64,000 nucleotides of DNA from Prolixibacter sp. SD074 (lineage in GTDB: Bacteria; Bacteroidota; Bacteroidia; Bacteroidales; Prolixibacteraceae): the NCBI RefSeq assembly GCF_009617895.1, contig NZ_BLAW01000001.1, positions 3,091,001 through 3,155,000 of the forward strand, read 5' to 3'. The notes under the pieces were generated by a model. The model was not told where the DNA came from, searched no databases, and saw nothing but the letters and a program-made list of their open reading frames with translations. Shown piece after piece: positions 62,791 through 64,000 of this stretch; position 1 is the first letter of the stretch; each line of letters begins with the position of its first letter. A program made the position numbers and the translations under genes.

Positions 62791-63233
62791 TGTTATCAAA
62801 GACGTGTAAATATGCAGTTCGCTCAGTCATTTATATGGCCGCAAATTATAATGAAAATCAGAAGTGTGGAATTAAAGTCCTGGCAGAAGAGTTACAAATA
62901 CCAGCGCCCTTTTTAAGTAAAATTCTTCAGAAATTAGCGCGTTTCAATGTATTGGTTTCCAATAAAGGGCCTAACGGTGGTTTTGCGCTAGCGGCTCCAC
63001 CGGATAAAATTTCGTTATATAGAGTGGTCGAAATTATTGATGGAAAAGAATTGTTTGAAAGTTGTGCGCTTTCCGATGATACTTGTGATGGGCGTAGGGA
63101 AGCATCTCACGTTTGTGCACTTCACGATAGTTATTCCGATATCCGAAAACAACTGATACTCACATTTAAAGAGAAAATGATTTCTGATTTACTTTCTGAA
63201 GCAGACGGTTTTCCTGGCAATATGAAATTCTAA
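62787..63233 (+). CDS. Rrf2-family transcriptional regulator
   Basis: A 148-residue winged-helix regulator: SKTCKYAVRSVIYMAANYNE, then LAEELQIPAPFLSKILQKLA, then NKGPNGGFAL. Cys93, Cys100 and Cys110 (ESCALSDDTC, VCALH) are in the place where family members bind a 2Fe-2S cluster, but spacing differs from IscR. It may sense redox, iron or NO. It overlaps lutB, so it probably controls or is co-expressed with it. Confidence 0.88.
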   Translation: MMLSKTCKYAVRSVIYMAANYNENQKCGIKVLAEELQIPAPFLSKILQKLARFNVLVSNKGPNGGFALAAPPDKISLYRVVEIIDGKELFESCALSDDTCDGRREASHVCALHDSYSDIRKQLILTFKEKMISDLLSEADGFPGNMKF

Positions 63234-63616
63234 CTCAACCATTTACCGACAAATGTATTCTTCAGCCAGTACAGGTAAAACGGCGTACCGGCTATGGCCC
63301 CCATGGTATTAAAGAAGAAATCGCCCCAACTGCAATCGCGGTTGATGGGTAACTCGTATTGAAGAATTTCAAGCAGGCCTCCTACAACGATTAGCAGGAA
63401 GGCATTAGTGAGAATAATTTTCCTGTTGGAATATTTTTTGAATTGGGAAAAATATACTGCAAGAAGCAGGGACATAACGAAATACATCGTGAAATGAACG
63501 AACTTATCGAAACCAGGTAGGGATAATATCGACAGCTTGGGAATTTCGGCGGACGGAGTTAAACTTAGGTAAAGAATAACAACAAACCAGGCAATAATTT
63601 TAATGTACTTTTGCAT
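63230..63616 (-). CDS. VanZ-family membrane protein
   Basis: A 128-residue protein with four hydrophobic segments. The VanZ-like pattern is present: YLSLTPSAEIPKLS, DKFVHFTMYFVMSLLLAVYF, VVGGLLEILQYELPINRDCS and WGDFFFNTMGAIAG. Relatives range from teicoplanin resistance to unknown roles, so no resistance function is claimed. It converges with the Rrf2 gene and overlaps it by four bases. Confidence 0.85.
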   Translation of the reverse strand: MQKYIKIIAWFVVILYLSLTPSAEIPKLSILSLPGFDKFVHFTMYFVMSLLLAVYFSQFKKYSNRKIILTNAFLLIVVGGLLEILQYELPINRDCSWGDFFFNTMGAIAGTPFYLYWLKNTFVGKWLS

Positions 63617-63648
63617 TTTGATTTAGATTGAATTGCGAATATACAAAA

Positions 63649-64000
63649 ATGGCGGGCATATACTTTCACATACCTTTCTGTAAAACACATTGTCATTATT
63701 GCGATTTCCATACCAGTTGCCGCCTGGCGGACTTACCTGGTGTTATGGAAGCAGAATTTAAAGAGCTTTCCCTCAGGAAGAATTATTTAGGTCCAGAAGC
63801 AGTCGATACTGTTTATCTTGGGGGCGGGACACCGTCGCTGTTGGATCTTGAATACCTGACGAAAACTCAAAATTTGGTGAGGCATATATTCGAAGTTAAT
63901 GAAGATGCGGAATGGACACTTGAGGCTAATCCTGATGATTTAGATCAAAAGTATTTGTTTGATTTACAGAAATCAGGTTTTAACCGGTTGAGCATCGGAA
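63649..64000 (+). CDS. hemW: Radical SAM heme chaperone HemW (N-terminal part)
   Basis: The gene runs off the right edge; 117 residues are visible. The radical SAM cluster motif is CKTHCHYC (Cys11, Cys15, Cys18), with the HemW-type HIPFCKTHCHYCDFH context. VYLGGGTPSLLDLEYL and TLEANPDDL follow. Such proteins were once called coproporphyrinogen oxidase (HemN-like), but this N-terminus fits HemW. The ATG is at 63649. Confidence 0.92.
   Translation, partial: MAGIYFHIPFCKTHCHYCDFHTSCRLADLPGVMEAEFKELSLRKNYLGPEAVDTVYLGGGTPSLLDLEYLTKTQNLVRHIFEVNEDAEWTLEANPDDLDQKYLFDLQKSGFNRLSIG

Noticed and set aside
63230-63616. VanZ-family protein as glycopeptide resistance
   Set aside because: No vanA/H/X genes are near, and most VanZ-like proteins in this phylum have no known resistance role.
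1-64000. CRISPR arrays, rRNA and tRNA genes
   Set aside because: No evenly spaced direct repeats or recognisable RNA gene sequences were found on reading both strands.

Overview
The window is a stretch of a Bacteroidota chromosome. The evidence is a SusC-type TonB receptor, a LacI/MFS/GH65/GH13/GH31 alpha-glucan locus, TAnnTTTG-type promoter elements, few Shine-Dalgarno sequences, DUF4292 and EnvC-like neighbours, a DksA-like protein with a reduced zinc finger, and an IS1595-family element. The gene content fits the Marinilabiliales (for example Prolixibacteraceae), but I cannot fix the genus. No rRNA, tRNA or CRISPR array was seen.

Layout. 1-12.7 kb is an alpha-glucan (maltodextrin) utilisation locus. 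A SusC receptor, cut by the window edge, is divergent from a LacI-type regulator. The regulator is followed by an MFS sugar transporter, beta-phosphoglucomutase, a GH65 disaccharide phosphorylase, a periplasmic GH13, a GH31 alpha-glucosidase and a GH13 lipoprotein. Identical CG-centred LacI operators lie before susC/lacI and before the transporter. 12.9-27.5 kb is mostly housekeeping: a Tat-exported Fe-S aldo/keto reductase, pheS, a DEAD-box helicase, an M3 peptidase, a flavin reductase, a second aldo/keto reductase, asnS and rpoN. Between them lie gene relics: a hipB-hipA (HipBST-like) toxin locus with an internal deletion, a rhodanese fragment and a truncated thioredoxin-domain gene. A diverged copy of the pheS 5' end sits in front of the helicase.

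27.6-40.8 kb looks like a phosphate-linked region. A PhoR/PhoB-like two-component system is divergent from a PiT phosphate transporter. Further on are a beta-helix lipoprotein, a TonB receptor, a small lipoprotein, a free-standing carboxypeptidase-regulatory-like domain protein and a MORN-repeat protein. TAAC half-sites at 11-bp spacing, similar to the PhoB/PhoP direct-repeat boxes known elsewhere, occur before several of these genes. A GH2 relic and a possible structured RNA lie between them.

41-58 kb is housekeeping and envelope biology: lspA, a dksA-like gene, ileS, a LytTR regulator, a folM-folX-folK pterin cluster, a Crp/Fnr regulator beside a truncated OsmC gene, and an envelope operon (flippase, dut, TPR lipoprotein, DUF4292 lipoprotein, EnvC-like protein). 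58-64 kb holds a glutaminyl cyclase, ruvB, a single-domain response regulator, an intact IS1595-type element with exact inverted repeats and an 8-bp target duplication, lutB with an Rrf2 regulator, a VanZ-family protein, and the start of hemW.

The two most rewarding themes are the putative phosphate-starvation regulon with an outer-membrane lipoprotein/TonB receptor pair, and the number of genes reduced by internal deletions.
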